Below are positions 54,008-63,639 of a stretch of DNA of 64,000 nucleotides, piece after piece. A program made the position numbers and the translations under genes. Source of the stretch: Neomoorella thermoacetica (lineage in GTDB: Bacteria; Bacillota; DSM-521; Neomoorellales; Neomoorellaceae); NCBI RefSeq assembly GCF_001875325.1, contig NZ_MDDC01000005.1:1-64000 (forward strand), read 5' to 3'. Below the pieces are notes generated by a model. It saw only the letters and a list, made by a program, of their open reading frames with translations, did not search any database and was not told where the DNA came from. Numbering within the stretch: the first letter of the stretch is position 1; every line of letters starts with the position of its first letter.

Positions 54008-54653
54008 TCCCGGCGGCCAGAATTTCCACCAGGGCGGCGTGGAGGTCCGGTCCACCCGGCGGGGACAGGCGCAGGTAACGATGGATCTCCACGTGAAGGC
54101 CGTAACAAGGGTATCCCAGCAAACGCAGGGCGCGGAGCAATTGGAAGGTATAAGTACGGGTAGCCTTCAGCTTGACGCCCGCATCAAGGGGGAAAACGCC
54201 CAGGGTCGGCTTCTTGATTTCTCCTAAAGGGCCGCCTGGTAGCCAGAGGTGGTCTATAGCCTGCCGGAGGTCCCGGCGGTAAAGCTCCAGGCGCTCGCGA
54301 TAGGCAGCGTCGATACCCCTGTAGCCGGTGGAAATCTCCAGGTCGAAGTGGCCGCTGACATGCCCGTGGATCTCCAGCACCAGCATGGGCAGAGGACGAA
54401 AGATGCGCTCCTGGTAACGGCGGCACCAGGCTGCCAACCGGGGATCAGCTACATTCTCCGGGTCTTTATTGACATCTACCAGGCGGCGGAGATTGCGGGC
54501 CAGGACCAAACTGGCTCCCAGGCGCCCGGCCAGGCGGGCGGCAATCAGACCGCTATTGCCATCGGAAAGGCCATCAGCATCGTCACCATCGTGGGGCGCG
54601 GCCACGACAATGTGACCGGGCCGTTTTTTTATTTGCAGACCGGTAAAATACAA
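53985..54653 (-). CDS. N-formylglutamate amidohydrolase-like protein
   Basis: The 222-residue protein has an N-terminal IVVAAPHDGDDAD (metal-site histidine and aspartates), a RLVDVNKDPE block near 58 that recalls the RDVNR-type motif of N-formylglutamate amidohydrolases, and LEIHGHVSGHFDLE (about 90-103). The overall pattern resembles that fold, but I am not certain of the substrate. Start TTG 54653 follows GAGGGCC. It is convergent with dppA. Confidence 0.5.
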   Translation of the reverse strand: MYFTGLQIKKRPGHIVVAAPHDGDDADGLSDGNSGLIAARLAGRLGASLVLARNLRRLVDVNKDPENVADPRLAAWCRRYQERIFRPLPMLVLEIHGHVSGHFDLEISTGYRGIDAAYRERLELYRRDLRQAIDHLWLPGGPLGEIKKPTLGVFPLDAGVKLKATRTYTFQLLRALRLLGYPCYGLHVEIHRYLRLSPPGGPDLHAALVEILAAGIKRFLPG

Positions 54654-54977
54654 GGCCCTCAGACCCCCCTGGGAGCTGTTATTACTATTTTATCATTTGA
54701 GGGAAAAGCCGGGGGTACGAGTTTTTGTACAGGTTATTCAAAAAAACACGGATGAGAGTTTAAATGGAGATTAGCTAACGCTGGCCTTGTAAATTTAGAT
54801 TAATCTTCCCCTCTGGACCCGAAAATAGGTTATAATGGAACTATACCAGCAGCCATCTTGCAGCGGCAGGTCGCGGTACCGGACGCAGTATTAACGGCTG
54901 GCCCTCAATGGGTAAGGAGAGGTAACATGACACCCAGGTAACGGTTTTAACATCGTGCCGGAGAGGGGGGAAGGAGT
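54654..54977. other. Intergenic region with a TATAAT and a 4-codon mini-frame
   Basis: No ordinary gene is seen. A TATAAT lies at 54831-54836, but no -35 box is evident. A tiny frame, ATGACACCCAGGTAA (54927-54941), is preceded by AAGGAGAGG; the significance is unclear. GGGGGGAAGGAG before 54978 serves the nfeD gene. Confidence 0.35.
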
Positions 54978-55406
54978 TTGGCCTGGCAAATCTGGGTAGC
55001 AATTGCCATCGCTTTAATTATAGCCGAGATATTTTCTCTCACCTTTTACCTTATTCTCTTTGCCGTGGGCGCCCTGGGTGCAGCCCTGGCCATGGCCCTG
55101 GGATTGCCCCTCGCTTTCCAGGTAGGGGTCTTTGTCGTCATTTCCGTTAACCTGGCCGTATTTGTCCAACCTATCCTGAAAAGGACCCTTGTTTTAAACC
55201 ACCAGGGGCGGCCTTCCAATACCGGGGCTCTGATCGGCCGGGAGGGCTATGTCGTAGAAGAAGTAACTGCCGACCGGGGCCTGGTACGGGTTAACGGGGA
55301 GGTCTGGTCCGCCCGGAGCCTGGATGGCCAGATCCTTACCGCCGGCGCCCCGGTCCGGGTGATCCAGGTGGAAGGAGCCAAGCTTTTAGTTAAGGATGCC
55401 AAATAA
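54978..55406 (+). CDS. NfeD-like membrane protein
   Basis: The 142-residue protein has two to three membrane helices (about residues 5-65) and a C-terminal OB-fold domain (LIGREGYVVEEVTADRGLVRVNGEVWSARSLDG), the short NfeD class. NfeD proteins partner with SPFH proteins in membrane microdomains, and the SPFH gene follows by 25 bp. TTG 54978 follows AAGGAG. Confidence 0.9.
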   Translation: MAWQIWVAIAIALIIAEIFSLTFYLILFAVGALGAALAMALGLPLAFQVGVFVVISVNLAVFVQPILKRTLVLNHQGRPSNTGALIGREGYVVEEVTADRGLVRVNGEVWSARSLDGQILTAGAPVRVIQVEGAKLLVKDAK

Positions 55407-55431
55407 TTCTTGGAAAGGGGCTGTTTATTAA

Positions 55432-56421
55432 ATGGGTGACATCCTGACCTTCCTGCTGTTAATCATTTTAATTATCTTTGCCCTGACCCTGGTGGGCCGG
55501 ACCGTGCGTATCGTCCACCAGTCCCAGGTCCTGATTGTCGAGCGCCTGGGAAAGTATTATAAAACCTGTAACTCCGGCCTGAATATAATTATCCCCTTTA
55601 TCGACAGTATTCGCCGCGTAGTCGACCTCAGGGTCCAGGTCCTGGATTCCGAACCCCAACCGGTGATCACCAGGGACAACGTCACCATGGAAATCGATAC
55701 GGTGGTTTACTACCAGGTGACCGACCCCTTTAAGGCCACCTACGAAATCGCCGACCTGGTGCGGGCCATGCACTACCTGACCCTGACCACCCTGCGGGAT
55801 ATCATCGGCAACATGGAACTGGACCAGACCCTGTCTTCCCGGGATGAGATCAACAATCGCCTGCGCCTGGTCCTGGATGAAGCCACCGATAAATGGGGCG
55901 TCCGGGTAGAGCGCGTCGAAGTGAAGAATATCAATCCTCCGGCTGATATCCGCCAGGCCATGGAAGCCCAGATGCGGGCCGAACGGGAAAAGCGGGCGGC
56001 CATCCTCCAGGCCGAAGGACAGCGGGAAGCAGAGATCAAGAAAGCCGAAGGGGACAAACAGGCCCAGATCCTCAGGGCCGAGGCGGAAAAGGAAGCTCAG
56101 ATTCTCCGGGCCGAGGCCGATAGAATAGCCAACATCAAAACAGCCGAGGGCCAGGCCCAGGCCATCAAACTGGTCGCCGCCGCCGAGGCCAACCGTATCG
56201 AGGTGGTAATGAAGGCCCTAAAGGAGGCAGACATGGACGAGAGGATGCTCACCATGAAGTCCATCGAAGCCCTGGCGAAGCTGGCTGACAGCCAAAATAA
56301 AGTCTTTATTCCTTACGAGACTGCCAATGTTCTGGGGTCCCTGGGTGCGATCAAAGAACTCCTGGCTCCTGGTCAAGGTGCAGGCAAAGCCGGCGGCAAA
56401 GATCGCCCGGAAAAGCCGTAA
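55432..56421 (+). CDS. SPFH/Band 7 (stomatin/QmcA-like) protein
   Basis: The 329-residue protein has an N-terminal membrane helix, an SPFH domain (QVLIVERLGKYYKTCNSGLNIIIPFIDSI and VQVLDSEPQPVITRDNVTMEIDTVVYYQV, about residues 25-180) and a long alanine/glutamate-rich coiled coil (about 185-265, with AEGQREAEIKKAEGDK and AEKEAQILRAEADR). It forms membrane scaffolds; exact clients are unknown. It is in an operon with NfeD. Confidence 0.92.
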   Translation: MGDILTFLLLIILIIFALTLVGRTVRIVHQSQVLIVERLGKYYKTCNSGLNIIIPFIDSIRRVVDLRVQVLDSEPQPVITRDNVTMEIDTVVYYQVTDPFKATYEIADLVRAMHYLTLTTLRDIIGNMELDQTLSSRDEINNRLRLVLDEATDKWGVRVERVEVKNINPPADIRQAMEAQMRAEREKRAAILQAEGQREAEIKKAEGDKQAQILRAEAEKEAQILRAEADRIANIKTAEGQAQAIKLVAAAEANRIEVVMKALKEADMDERMLTMKSIEALAKLADSQNKVFIPYETANVLGSLGAIKELLAPGQGAGKAGGKDRPEKP

Positions 56422-56466
56422 AGATACAATTATAACTATTGTTGAGGCAGCCCGGGAACAACAGGA

Positions 56467-56501
56467 GCGCCGGGGGATAATCCCGGCGCCCCTTTATTCT
56501 T
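56467..56501 (+). terminator. Terminator after the SPFH gene
   Basis: GCGCCGGG (56467-56474) and CCCGGCGC (56482-56489) pair across a 7-nt loop and are followed by CCCTTTATTCTTT. It overlaps the end of the DUF3006 gene. Confidence 0.85.
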
Positions 56502-56712
56502 TCTCAAACACTTCGTCCGCCAGGGAGCGGACTTCTTTTTTGCGCCTGGCGGTGGCTTCCGGGTCCAGGACGACGGCAAGCTTAATCACATCACCTTCTT
56601 TGGCGGCCCGGGGCAGGAGGGAGCGGGGCAGGATAAAGGTGCGCCGGCCGTATTCGATAACGGCCATATCATCTTCAAAACGGTCAATAACCAGCAATTC
56701 CTGGCGGCGCAT
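56494..56712 (-). CDS. DUF3006 domain protein
   Basis: The 72-residue protein reads MRRQELLVIDRFEDDMAVIEYG and PRSLLPRAAKEGDVIKLAV, the pattern of DUF3006. In many Firmicutes it is paired with a ComEC/Rec2-like metallo-hydrolase, and that gene lies just upstream here. The function is unknown. GGAGC precedes the ATG. Confidence 0.8.
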   Translation of the reverse strand: MRRQELLVIDRFEDDMAVIEYGRRTFILPRSLLPRAAKEGDVIKLAVVLDPEATARRKKEVRSLADEVFEKE

Positions 56713-56875
56713 GGTTATAATGCTCCTTTCTGGGAACCATTTGCTGTTTTATCATATACGAATTACCAGTCCCAGTATAACCCGCTGTTAAACCGGAATC
56801 TTCCTGGGGTCATTGTCTCCCGAGAGTAGCCCGGGAGAACTGGCCGGAGAAGGAGGCGGTTCTGGGCTGCAAGCG

Positions 56876-57916
56876 TCAGGGCAAGGTTACCTCCCGGCCG
56901 TCGGAGACGACTGTTATGGTACCATCGCGATCAGTGCGGTACACCTTAACTCCTGCCTGTTGCAAGCGCTGCAGGGTCTGGGCATGGGGATGGCCGTAGT
57001 CATTTCCTTTACCGGCGGAGATGACGGCGTATGCAGGTGCTACGGCCTTTAAAAAGGCAGTTCCGGTGGCGGTACGGGAGCCGTGGTGGGCTACTTTAAG
57101 CACATCGGCCCTGAGGGGCTGGCGGCTGGCCAGCATTCCTTCCTCAGCAGCGCTGCCGGCATCGCCGGTAAAGAGAAAAGAGGTTTGCCCATAAGTCAAG
57201 CGCAGGACAGCGCTCCAGTCATTCAAATCATCATAATTTTCCTTTACCGGGTTGATAAAAAGGGCCTGGACGCCGTCGCCCAGGGGGAGGCTAACTCCGG
57301 CCCGGGCCTCTGTAACCTTGAGACCCTTGTTTTTTATTGCTAGCAAAAGGTCCCTGTAGGAAGCCGTATTGTTGGTCACCCGGGGCAGATAAACCTTACC
57401 TACCGGAAAAATCTTAATGACCTGGTCCAGGCCGCCAATATGGTCTTCATGGGGATGGGTGCCGATAACATAATCAAGTTTGACTACAGCGTACTGTTTC
57501 AAGTACTGGACCACGGCAGGGCCGGCTTCATTGGTGCCGGCATCGATTAAGATATTCTTACCGCCGGGCAATTGCACCAGGATGGCATCACCCTGCCCTA
57601 CATCCAGGAAATGGACGCGTAATTTACCGGCTTCCTCCCGGGGTTGGGAAGGGTTCGTCTGGGATTCCCGCGACAGGGGTGTACCGGCTGGCGCCTGCAC
57701 CGTGGCCTTGTCGCGTGGCTGGGACTGCCAGCCGCCGGGCAGGCCCGGACCTCCCCCGGGATGGCCGGCAGCTGCCACAACGGAAATGATGAATGCCAGC
57801 AGGGCATAGAGGGCCTGGCGCCTGGCTTTTTTACCGGTGCGGCGGATAAAGTTCCACCCGGAGTTTACTGTTAGCAGAACGGCCACCAGCAGGGCCAGGA
57901 TGCTTAATGTCATCAT
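56876..57916 (-). CDS. ComEC/Rec2-like metallo-beta-lactamase fold protein
   Basis: The 346-residue protein has N-terminal membrane segments (about residues 1-50), a Pro/Ser-rich linker, and a metallo-beta-lactamase domain: VHFLDVGQGDAILVQLPGG, THPHEDHIGGLD (HxHxDH), LFTGDAG and VAHHGSRTAT. This resembles the C-terminal part of ComEC but lacks the large competence channel, so it is likely a secreted or membrane-tethered nuclease/phosphoesterase. ATG 57916 follows GGGGGAG; it does not need the upstream frame. Confidence 0.82.
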   Translation of the reverse strand: MMTLSILALLVAVLLTVNSGWNFIRRTGKKARRQALYALLAFIISVVAAAGHPGGGPGLPGGWQSQPRDKATVQAPAGTPLSRESQTNPSQPREEAGKLRVHFLDVGQGDAILVQLPGGKNILIDAGTNEAGPAVVQYLKQYAVVKLDYVIGTHPHEDHIGGLDQVIKIFPVGKVYLPRVTNNTASYRDLLLAIKNKGLKVTEARAGVSLPLGDGVQALFINPVKENYDDLNDWSAVLRLTYGQTSFLFTGDAGSAAEEGMLASRQPLRADVLKVAHHGSRTATGTAFLKAVAPAYAVISAGKGNDYGHPHAQTLQRLQQAGVKVYRTDRDGTITVVSDGREVTLP

Positions 57917-58144
57917 TTTTTCTCCCCCGAGATGCTGGCAAACTACCAGACTGCCTGGTGGGAGAGTTCCCTCCAGGGCTGGTTGCGCCTTGTTCTTCTT
58001 GTTCTTTTTAAAGAATAACACCTGCCGGTCGCGGCGTCAAAAAAATCTTGTCAGGGCACTGATTCTGCTTGCTGGCAGGAAAAGGCTGATTAGCGGCGAA
58101 TGAATAGAGGGTAGAGAAAGCAGTCATAGGAAAGGGGCCTCCCA

Positions 58145-60640
58145 ATGGCACATAAGAAGAAAATTAACGACCACGACAGGGGAAAGGTTATCTCCCTGGA
58201 GATTGCGGTCAATAAAGGGCAAAAAACCAGGAAGGAAAATAAAGCGCCCCGGGAAAGCGAAGCTGGTAATAAGTCAGCCCCCTGGCACCGCCGGGAAAAA
58301 GATCAGGTCACCGGAGACTCATTCTGGCCGGAAAAGGGTAATCGAACCTTATTTACCCTGGCCTTTAGCGGGCTAATTTTGCTTCTTTTTTACCCGCCCT
58401 TCTTTCGCGGCCTGTTTTTTCCGGTGGAACAGCGCTGGACGCTGATACTGGCTGCCGTCATCTTTTTCTTTACTTATCTGTGGAAATTTTCCCGCCGGGA
58501 GATCGCCTTTCTCAACCGGCCCCTTGATTTTGCGGCGGCTGCCCTGGTGGTGGTCTATATACTTGCGGCCATAAAACCGGCCAGCCGGGGCCTGGCCATG
58601 GCCGAGATCGCCAAGATCCTGCTCTATTTTTTGACCTACTGGCTTGTTTCGCGCCTGGGAGAGCAGCGGCGCACCATTTACCTGCTGCATGCCCTTTACC
58701 TGGCCGGCGTTGGTGCGGCCCTGGCCGCGATCCTCGCGGCTACTGATCTGGTTTACATCAAAGACGGCTTTGTTGGCGGTCGTTTTTTCTCCACCCTGCA
58801 ATATCCCAACGCCCTGGCCAGTTATGTCGGCGCCGCCAGCATCATCGGCTTTTATCTCTGGGCCCGGGCCGGGAACCGGTGGCGTTATGGCTACGCTGCC
58901 GCCAACTACCTCTTGCTCATGGTCTTCCTGGGGACTGGCTCCCGGGGGGCCTTCCTGATTTTCCCGGCGGTGGTTATCCTGTACTGGTTGCTGGCGCCCG
59001 GCGGCTACCGGCTGAATACCCTGGCCCACCTGTTGGCCTGCGGCGCCGCCGCCCTGGTCGGAGTTGCCCGTTTTATCCCCCTGGCCGTAGCCAAGGCCCA
59101 CGGGCCGGCCTGGGGCTGGTTCACCCTGGGGTTGGTGGTGGCCCTGGTTGGCCAGTTGCTTATTCAAGGGGCCGGAAGGGTTTTAACGACCCCCCGGGCC
59201 AGGATGGCAGCCGGGGTGGCCATCCTGGCCATCCTGGTAGGAGGCGCTGCCGTCTTTGTCCAGCACCAGCTGGGAGTTAGCGCGGCATCTACCGGGGGAC
59301 AGGTCCCCGGCGTTCTGGGCAAAATCCTGCCGCCCCAGGTTGTATCTCGCCTCCAGGATATAAACCTGGAGACCAGGAGCAGCCGGGAGCGAATTATCTG
59401 GACCCAGGATGCCCTGCAGATGGTCCGGCAGCGCCCCCTCCTCGGCTTTGGCGGCGGCGGCTGGGAAGCAGCCTATCGCCAGTACCAGCGGTACTACTAC
59501 AACTCCACCCAGGTGCATAATGATTATGCCCAGGTGGCCGTAGAAGCGGGGGTGGTGGGCCTGGTAGTCATGGCAGGGGTGTGGTTATTGTTCCTCCTGG
59601 TCACGGTCGGCAACTACCGGTACAGCCAGGGTCAAGGTCGCCTCCAGGCCCTGGCCGTCGGCGCGGCTGCCGTCAACCTGGGACTTCACGCGGCCATTGA
59701 CTTTGACCTGGCCCTGGGGGCGGTGTCGATAATGCTCTGGGCCTGTTTCGGCCTGGCCCGTAACCTTGAAGGCCAGCGCTTGGGGCCTGAGCCGGCACTC
59801 CCAACGGTGATATTTAAGAACCGGCAGCTGCCCTGTATAACAGCCGTCGCCCTGGCAACCCTGGCAGTGATTCTATTTGCCGGCTCTTACCTGGCCGGGG
59901 TCTCCAGCGCCCGCCAGGCTGCCGCCGCCCTTAAGCGCAATAACCTGCCGGCTTCGGCTGCTCACCTGGAAGAGGCCAGCCGTTATGACCCCTTTACCGC
60001 TTCTTATAACAGCGATCTGGCAAGTATTTACCTGCAAGAAGGCAAAACTGAGGAAGCCCTGAACCAGGCCCTGGCTGCCAGCGCCAAAGAACCTTATAAT
60101 CTGGCAATCTTAAACCGCCTGGCTGAAGTCTACTGGCAGGAGGGGTCGGTCGAGCAGGCCGTAGCTACCATGGAAAGGGCCCGCCAACTGGCTCCCTGGG
60201 TCGGCGCTGTCTGGGAAAACTTGGGTCAGGTTTACGATGCTGCCGGCATCAGTTACCTCCAGGCCGGACAGAAGGATAGGGCCCGGCAGATGTTCCAGAA
60301 AGCAGCGGCCCTGCCGGCGTCTGTAAAAGCCAGGGTGGATACCCTGGGAGATTTTAAAGACCTTCACCAACCCGGCGGGGTAGCCCTGAGTCCCGCTATC
60401 CAGCTCCGCGCCGGGATCGCTCAATACTTCCTGGGGCAAGAAAAAGAAGCAGCCATAACCCTGGAAGCGGCTGCCAGGGAAGCCAACTTGCAGGCCGAGG
60501 CCTGGCTGTGGCAGGCCATCCTGGCCTTCCACCAGGGTGACAGGCTCCGGTCCAGCCAGTTACTGGCCGAAGTCCAGAAGACCAGCCCCGACCTGGCCAG
60601 GCAGTATGACCAGCTGAAAACCCTGCCTGTTCTCTTTTAA
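58145..60640 (+). CDS. O-antigen ligase/Wzy-like membrane protein with TPR tail
   Basis: The 831-residue protein has a charged cytosolic N-terminus (about residues 1-70), about 12 membrane helices with an O-antigen polymerase/ligase (Wzy_C) region (RERIIWTQDALQMVRQRPLLGFGGGGWEAAY, about 418-448), and a C-terminal tetratricopeptide repeat region from about 620. The TPR repeats suggest protein partners. In a Gram-positive, such proteins may polymerise wall glycans or teichoic-like polymers; this is inference. ATG 58145 is chosen because GGGGCC lies upstream. Confidence 0.78.
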   Translation: MAHKKKINDHDRGKVISLEIAVNKGQKTRKENKAPRESEAGNKSAPWHRREKDQVTGDSFWPEKGNRTLFTLAFSGLILLLFYPPFFRGLFFPVEQRWTLILAAVIFFFTYLWKFSRREIAFLNRPLDFAAAALVVVYILAAIKPASRGLAMAEIAKILLYFLTYWLVSRLGEQRRTIYLLHALYLAGVGAALAAILAATDLVYIKDGFVGGRFFSTLQYPNALASYVGAASIIGFYLWARAGNRWRYGYAAANYLLLMVFLGTGSRGAFLIFPAVVILYWLLAPGGYRLNTLAHLLACGAAALVGVARFIPLAVAKAHGPAWGWFTLGLVVALVGQLLIQGAGRVLTTPRARMAAGVAILAILVGGAAVFVQHQLGVSAASTGGQVPGVLGKILPPQVVSRLQDINLETRSSRERIIWTQDALQMVRQRPLLGFGGGGWEAAYRQYQRYYYNSTQVHNDYAQVAVEAGVVGLVVMAGVWLLFLLVTVGNYRYSQGQGRLQALAVGAAAVNLGLHAAIDFDLALGAVSIMLWACFGLARNLEGQRLGPEPALPTVIFKNRQLPCITAVALATLAVILFAGSYLAGVSSARQAAAALKRNNLPASAAHLEEASRYDPFTASYNSDLASIYLQEGKTEEALNQALAASAKEPYNLAILNRLAEVYWQEGSVEQAVATMERARQLAPWVGAVWENLGQVYDAAGISYLQAGQKDRARQMFQKAAALPASVKARVDTLGDFKDLHQPGGVALSPAIQLRAGIAQYFLGQEKEAAITLEAAAREANLQAEAWLWQAILAFHQGDRLRSSQLLAEVQKTSPDLARQYDQLKTLPVLF

Positions 60641-60722
60641 AAGGAAGATAGACACGCGATGCTAAATAGCGTGCCTGGGAAAAATACTCGGCAAGAAAGG
60701 CTACAGGTGGTATAATGAAATT

Positions 60723-61691
60723 ATGAAGGAGCTAACCCTCTGGCAAGAGGTACAAGCCGATTTACAACAGGTGGAAGCTGAACTCTTACGGCAGGTGGAC
60801 GCTCCGGACCCGATCCTCAGCCAGGCCGCCCGCCACCTGGTCCAGGCGGGGGGTAAAAGACTCCGCCCGGCCTTTGCCATCCTGGCGGCCAGGTGTTGCG
60901 GCGCTCCCCTGGAACGCATTTTGCCCCTGGCGGTGGCCCTGGAAATGATCCATATGGCCACCCTGGTGCATGATGATGTCATTGATGCTTCCCCTATCCG
61001 GCGGGGGCGACCGACGGTCTGGGCCCGGTGGGGCCAGGAGTTATCCCTGCATACCGGTGATTATCTCTTTGCCCGTTCCCTGATCCTGATAGCGACCTAT
61101 GACGATCCGCGGATACCCTCGGTCCTGGCCAGCGTCAGTGTGAAGATGGTACAGGGGGAAATCCAGCAACTGGAAGCGGCCTTCGACCTGGACATCACCC
61201 TGCGGGATTACCTGGATCGCATTTACCGCAAAACCGCCTTGTTGATTGCCGCCAGCTGTCAGCTGGGGGCCATTGCTGCCGGAGCGGACACAGCAACTAT
61301 TCGCCACTTGCGCTATTATGGTCGCAACCTGGGCCTGGCTTTCCAGATCACCGATGACGTCCTGGATATGGTTGCCGATCCGGAACAGCTGGGCAAGCCC
61401 ATTGGCAGCGACCTGCGTCAGGGGGTTATAACCTTACCGGCCATTTATGCCCTGCAGGCCAGCCCCAAAAAGCAAAAACTCATCCATCTTCTGGGGAAAA
61501 GGGATAAAACCCAGGCGGAGATCCGGGAAGCAATCGAGCTCATCAAGGATTGTGGCGGTATTAAGTATGCACTGGATATAGCGGAGGGGTATTTAGAAAG
61601 GGCCAGAAAGCAGGCAGCCTGCCTGCCTCCGGGTGTGGCCAGGGATACCCTAACGGGCCTGACGTATTATATAAGGACGCGTGGTTTTTAA
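60723..61691 (+). CDS. Polyprenyl diphosphate synthase (catalytic)
   Basis: The 322-residue enzyme has both aspartate motifs, ATLVHDDVIDAS (about residues 81-91) and FQITDDVLDMV (about 208-218), with SLHTGDYLFARSL. It makes a C30-C40 prenyl diphosphate, probably for menaquinone. The ATG at 60723 lies only 7 bp after a TATAAT (60711-60716), with AGGTGG farther upstream, so a leaderless start is possible. Heme genes follow at once (overlap TAATG). Confidence 0.9.
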   Translation: MKELTLWQEVQADLQQVEAELLRQVDAPDPILSQAARHLVQAGGKRLRPAFAILAARCCGAPLERILPLAVALEMIHMATLVHDDVIDASPIRRGRPTVWARWGQELSLHTGDYLFARSLILIATYDDPRIPSVLASVSVKMVQGEIQQLEAAFDLDITLRDYLDRIYRKTALLIAASCQLGAIAAGADTATIRHLRYYGRNLGLAFQITDDVLDMVADPEQLGKPIGSDLRQGVITLPAIYALQASPKKQKLIHLLGKRDKTQAEIREAIELIKDCGGIKYALDIAEGYLERARKQAACLPPGVARDTLTGLTYYIRTRGF

Positions 61692-62335
61692 TGAGCTTGT
61701 ACCCGCTGGTAATTAACCTGACCGGCCGCCCCTGCCTGGTGATTGGGGGCGGTGCTGTTAGCGAACGTAAAGTTTTGAATTTACTGGAAGCCCGGGCCAG
61801 GATCACCCTGGTCAGTCCCGTGGTTACCCGTACCCTGGCCGACCTGGCCCTGGCCAGCCAGGTAGTATGGTGGCGGCGGGAGTACCGGGAGGGTGACCTG
61901 AAGGGTATGACCCTGGTTTTTGCCGCTACCAATAATCCCGAGTTGAACGCCAGGATAGCCGCAGCCTGCCACCAGGCTGGCATCCTGGTTAATGTGGCCG
62001 ATAACCAGGAGTTATGCACCTTCAACGTCCCGGCAGTGGTGAGGCGGGGCGATTTACAGATAGCCATCTCCACCGCCGGCAAGAGCCCGGCCCTGGCCCG
62101 CCAGTTACGCAAGCAACTGGAAGCTGCAATTGGCCCGGAATACGGACCCTGGTTAGATTTTTTAGGTGAAATACGCCCCCTGCTCAAAAGCGTCTGGCCC
62201 AATGATCAAAAAAGGCGGGAGGAACTCCTGCGCCGCCTGGCCGGTGATGAAATCTTATTCCGCCTGGTGGCCAGGGGTAAAGAAGAACTGGCGAAGGAGC
62301 GGGTCAAGCAGTGTTTATCGTTGCCGCCGGTCTAA
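61691..62335 (+). CDS. Precorrin-2 dehydrogenase / siroheme synthase (Met8-like)
   Basis: The 214-residue protein has an N-terminal NAD-binding domain (CLVIGGGAVSERKVLNLLEA, about residues 17-36), NPELNARIAAACHQAGILVNVADN and SAGKSPALARQLR, the pattern of Met8/CysG N-terminal oxidase-ferrochelatase. It oxidises precorrin-2 and chelates iron to make siroheme. It overlaps hemA by 25 bp and heads the tetrapyrrole operon. Confidence 0.9.
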   Translation: MSLYPLVINLTGRPCLVIGGGAVSERKVLNLLEARARITLVSPVVTRTLADLALASQVVWWRREYREGDLKGMTLVFAATNNPELNARIAAACHQAGILVNVADNQELCTFNVPAVVRRGDLQIAISTAGKSPALARQLRKQLEAAIGPEYGPWLDFLGEIRPLLKSVWPNDQKRREELLRRLAGDEILFRLVARGKEELAKERVKQCLSLPPV

Positions 62336-63639
62336 ATCATCGCACGGCGCCGGTAGCCATCCGGGAGCAGGTGGCCTTTGCCCGTCACGGCCTGCCTACT
62401 GCTTTATGCCAGCTAAGGGAAGAGGACGGAGTTGAGGGTTGCGTCATTCTAAGTACCTGCAACCGCACCGAAGTATATATAGCCTGTAACCAGGAGGAAG
62501 CCGGCCTCAGGGCGGCTAAAAACTTCCTGGGCCGCTCTTGTAGGCTGGCCCTGGCAGACCTGGAAGGGCATCTCTATACCTTAAACACCCATCATGCTGT
62601 GCGCCATTTGTTCCGGGTGGCTGCGGGCCTTGATTCTATGATCCTGGGTGAAGACCAGGTCCTGGCCCAGGTGGCCGAAGCCTACCAGGTGGCCCGGGAA
62701 ACGGGGACTACCAATAACGTCCTCAACACCCTCTGGCAGCAGGCTATTTACGCCGGCAAGAGGGTGCGCACGGAGACCCGGATTGATGCCAATACAGTTT
62801 CGGTCAGTTATGCGGCCGTAGAACTCGCACGCCAGGTTTTCCATGACAACCTGGACGGCCGGACGGTTTTAGTAATCGGCGCCGGGAAGATGAGCACCCT
62901 GGCGGCCCGTTATCTCAAGGATAAAGGCGTCACCACTGTTCTGGTTTCCAACCGGTCTTACGACCGGGCCGTGGCCCTGGCTGCCACCATCGGCGGGCAG
63001 GCCGTGCGCCTGAACGCCCTGGAGGATTATTTACCACGGGCAGATATCGTCATCAGCTGTACGGCAGCCAGCCATTATATCCTGCACCGGGACCAGGTGG
63101 CCCGGGCTGTGGCGGCGCGCCCCGGGGTGCCCCTGATGCTCATTGATATCGCCGTACCCCGGGATATCGAACCTGCCGCCGGCGACCTGCCGGGGGTCAA
63201 GCTCTACGACATTGACGATCTCCAGCAGGTGGTCCTGGCCAACCTGGAGGAAAGGAAAAAAGCGGCCCGGCAGGCGGAGGGGATTATTGCGGCCGAGGCG
63301 GAGGCCTTTTTCCAGTGGCTGGGATCCCTCTATGTCGTGCCCACCATTGTGGCCCTGAAGGAGAAGGCCGGGGCTATTAAAAACGCCGAGGTGCGCCGGG
63401 CCTGTAACCGCCTGGGGCAATTGACCCCCAGGGAGCAAAAGATAATCACTTCCATGGCCACGACTATTGTGAACCAGCTCCTCCATGACGTTATTGTCAA
63501 TTTAAAAGCAGCCGCCCTTACCCCCCGGGGTCACCTCTATGCAGAGGCATTGCAGGAACTTTTCGAGCTGAGGGTCGATAATACCCTTCCCGGCCAGGAA
63601 ATGGCGGTACGGAAGAAGGAGGCCGGAGGTATTGATTGA
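62311..63639 (+). CDS. hemA: Glutamyl-tRNA reductase
   Basis: The 442-residue enzyme reduces glutamyl-tRNA to glutamate semialdehyde, the first step of C5 heme synthesis. It shows GLNHRTAPVAIRE with Cys50 in STCNRTEVY, GLDSMILGEDQVLAQV, and an NADPH domain with VLVIGAGKMSTLAARYL. GTG 62311 follows AAGGAG. It is followed at once by hemC. Confidence 0.94.
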   Translation: MFIVAAGLNHRTAPVAIREQVAFARHGLPTALCQLREEDGVEGCVILSTCNRTEVYIACNQEEAGLRAAKNFLGRSCRLALADLEGHLYTLNTHHAVRHLFRVAAGLDSMILGEDQVLAQVAEAYQVARETGTTNNVLNTLWQQAIYAGKRVRTETRIDANTVSVSYAAVELARQVFHDNLDGRTVLVIGAGKMSTLAARYLKDKGVTTVLVSNRSYDRAVALAATIGGQAVRLNALEDYLPRADIVISCTAASHYILHRDQVARAVAARPGVPLMLIDIAVPRDIEPAAGDLPGVKLYDIDDLQQVVLANLEERKKAARQAEGIIAAEAEAFFQWLGSLYVVPTIVALKEKAGAIKNAEVRRACNRLGQLTPREQKIITSMATTIVNQLLHDVIVNLKAAALTPRGHLYAEALQELFELRVDNTLPGQEMAVRKKEAGGID

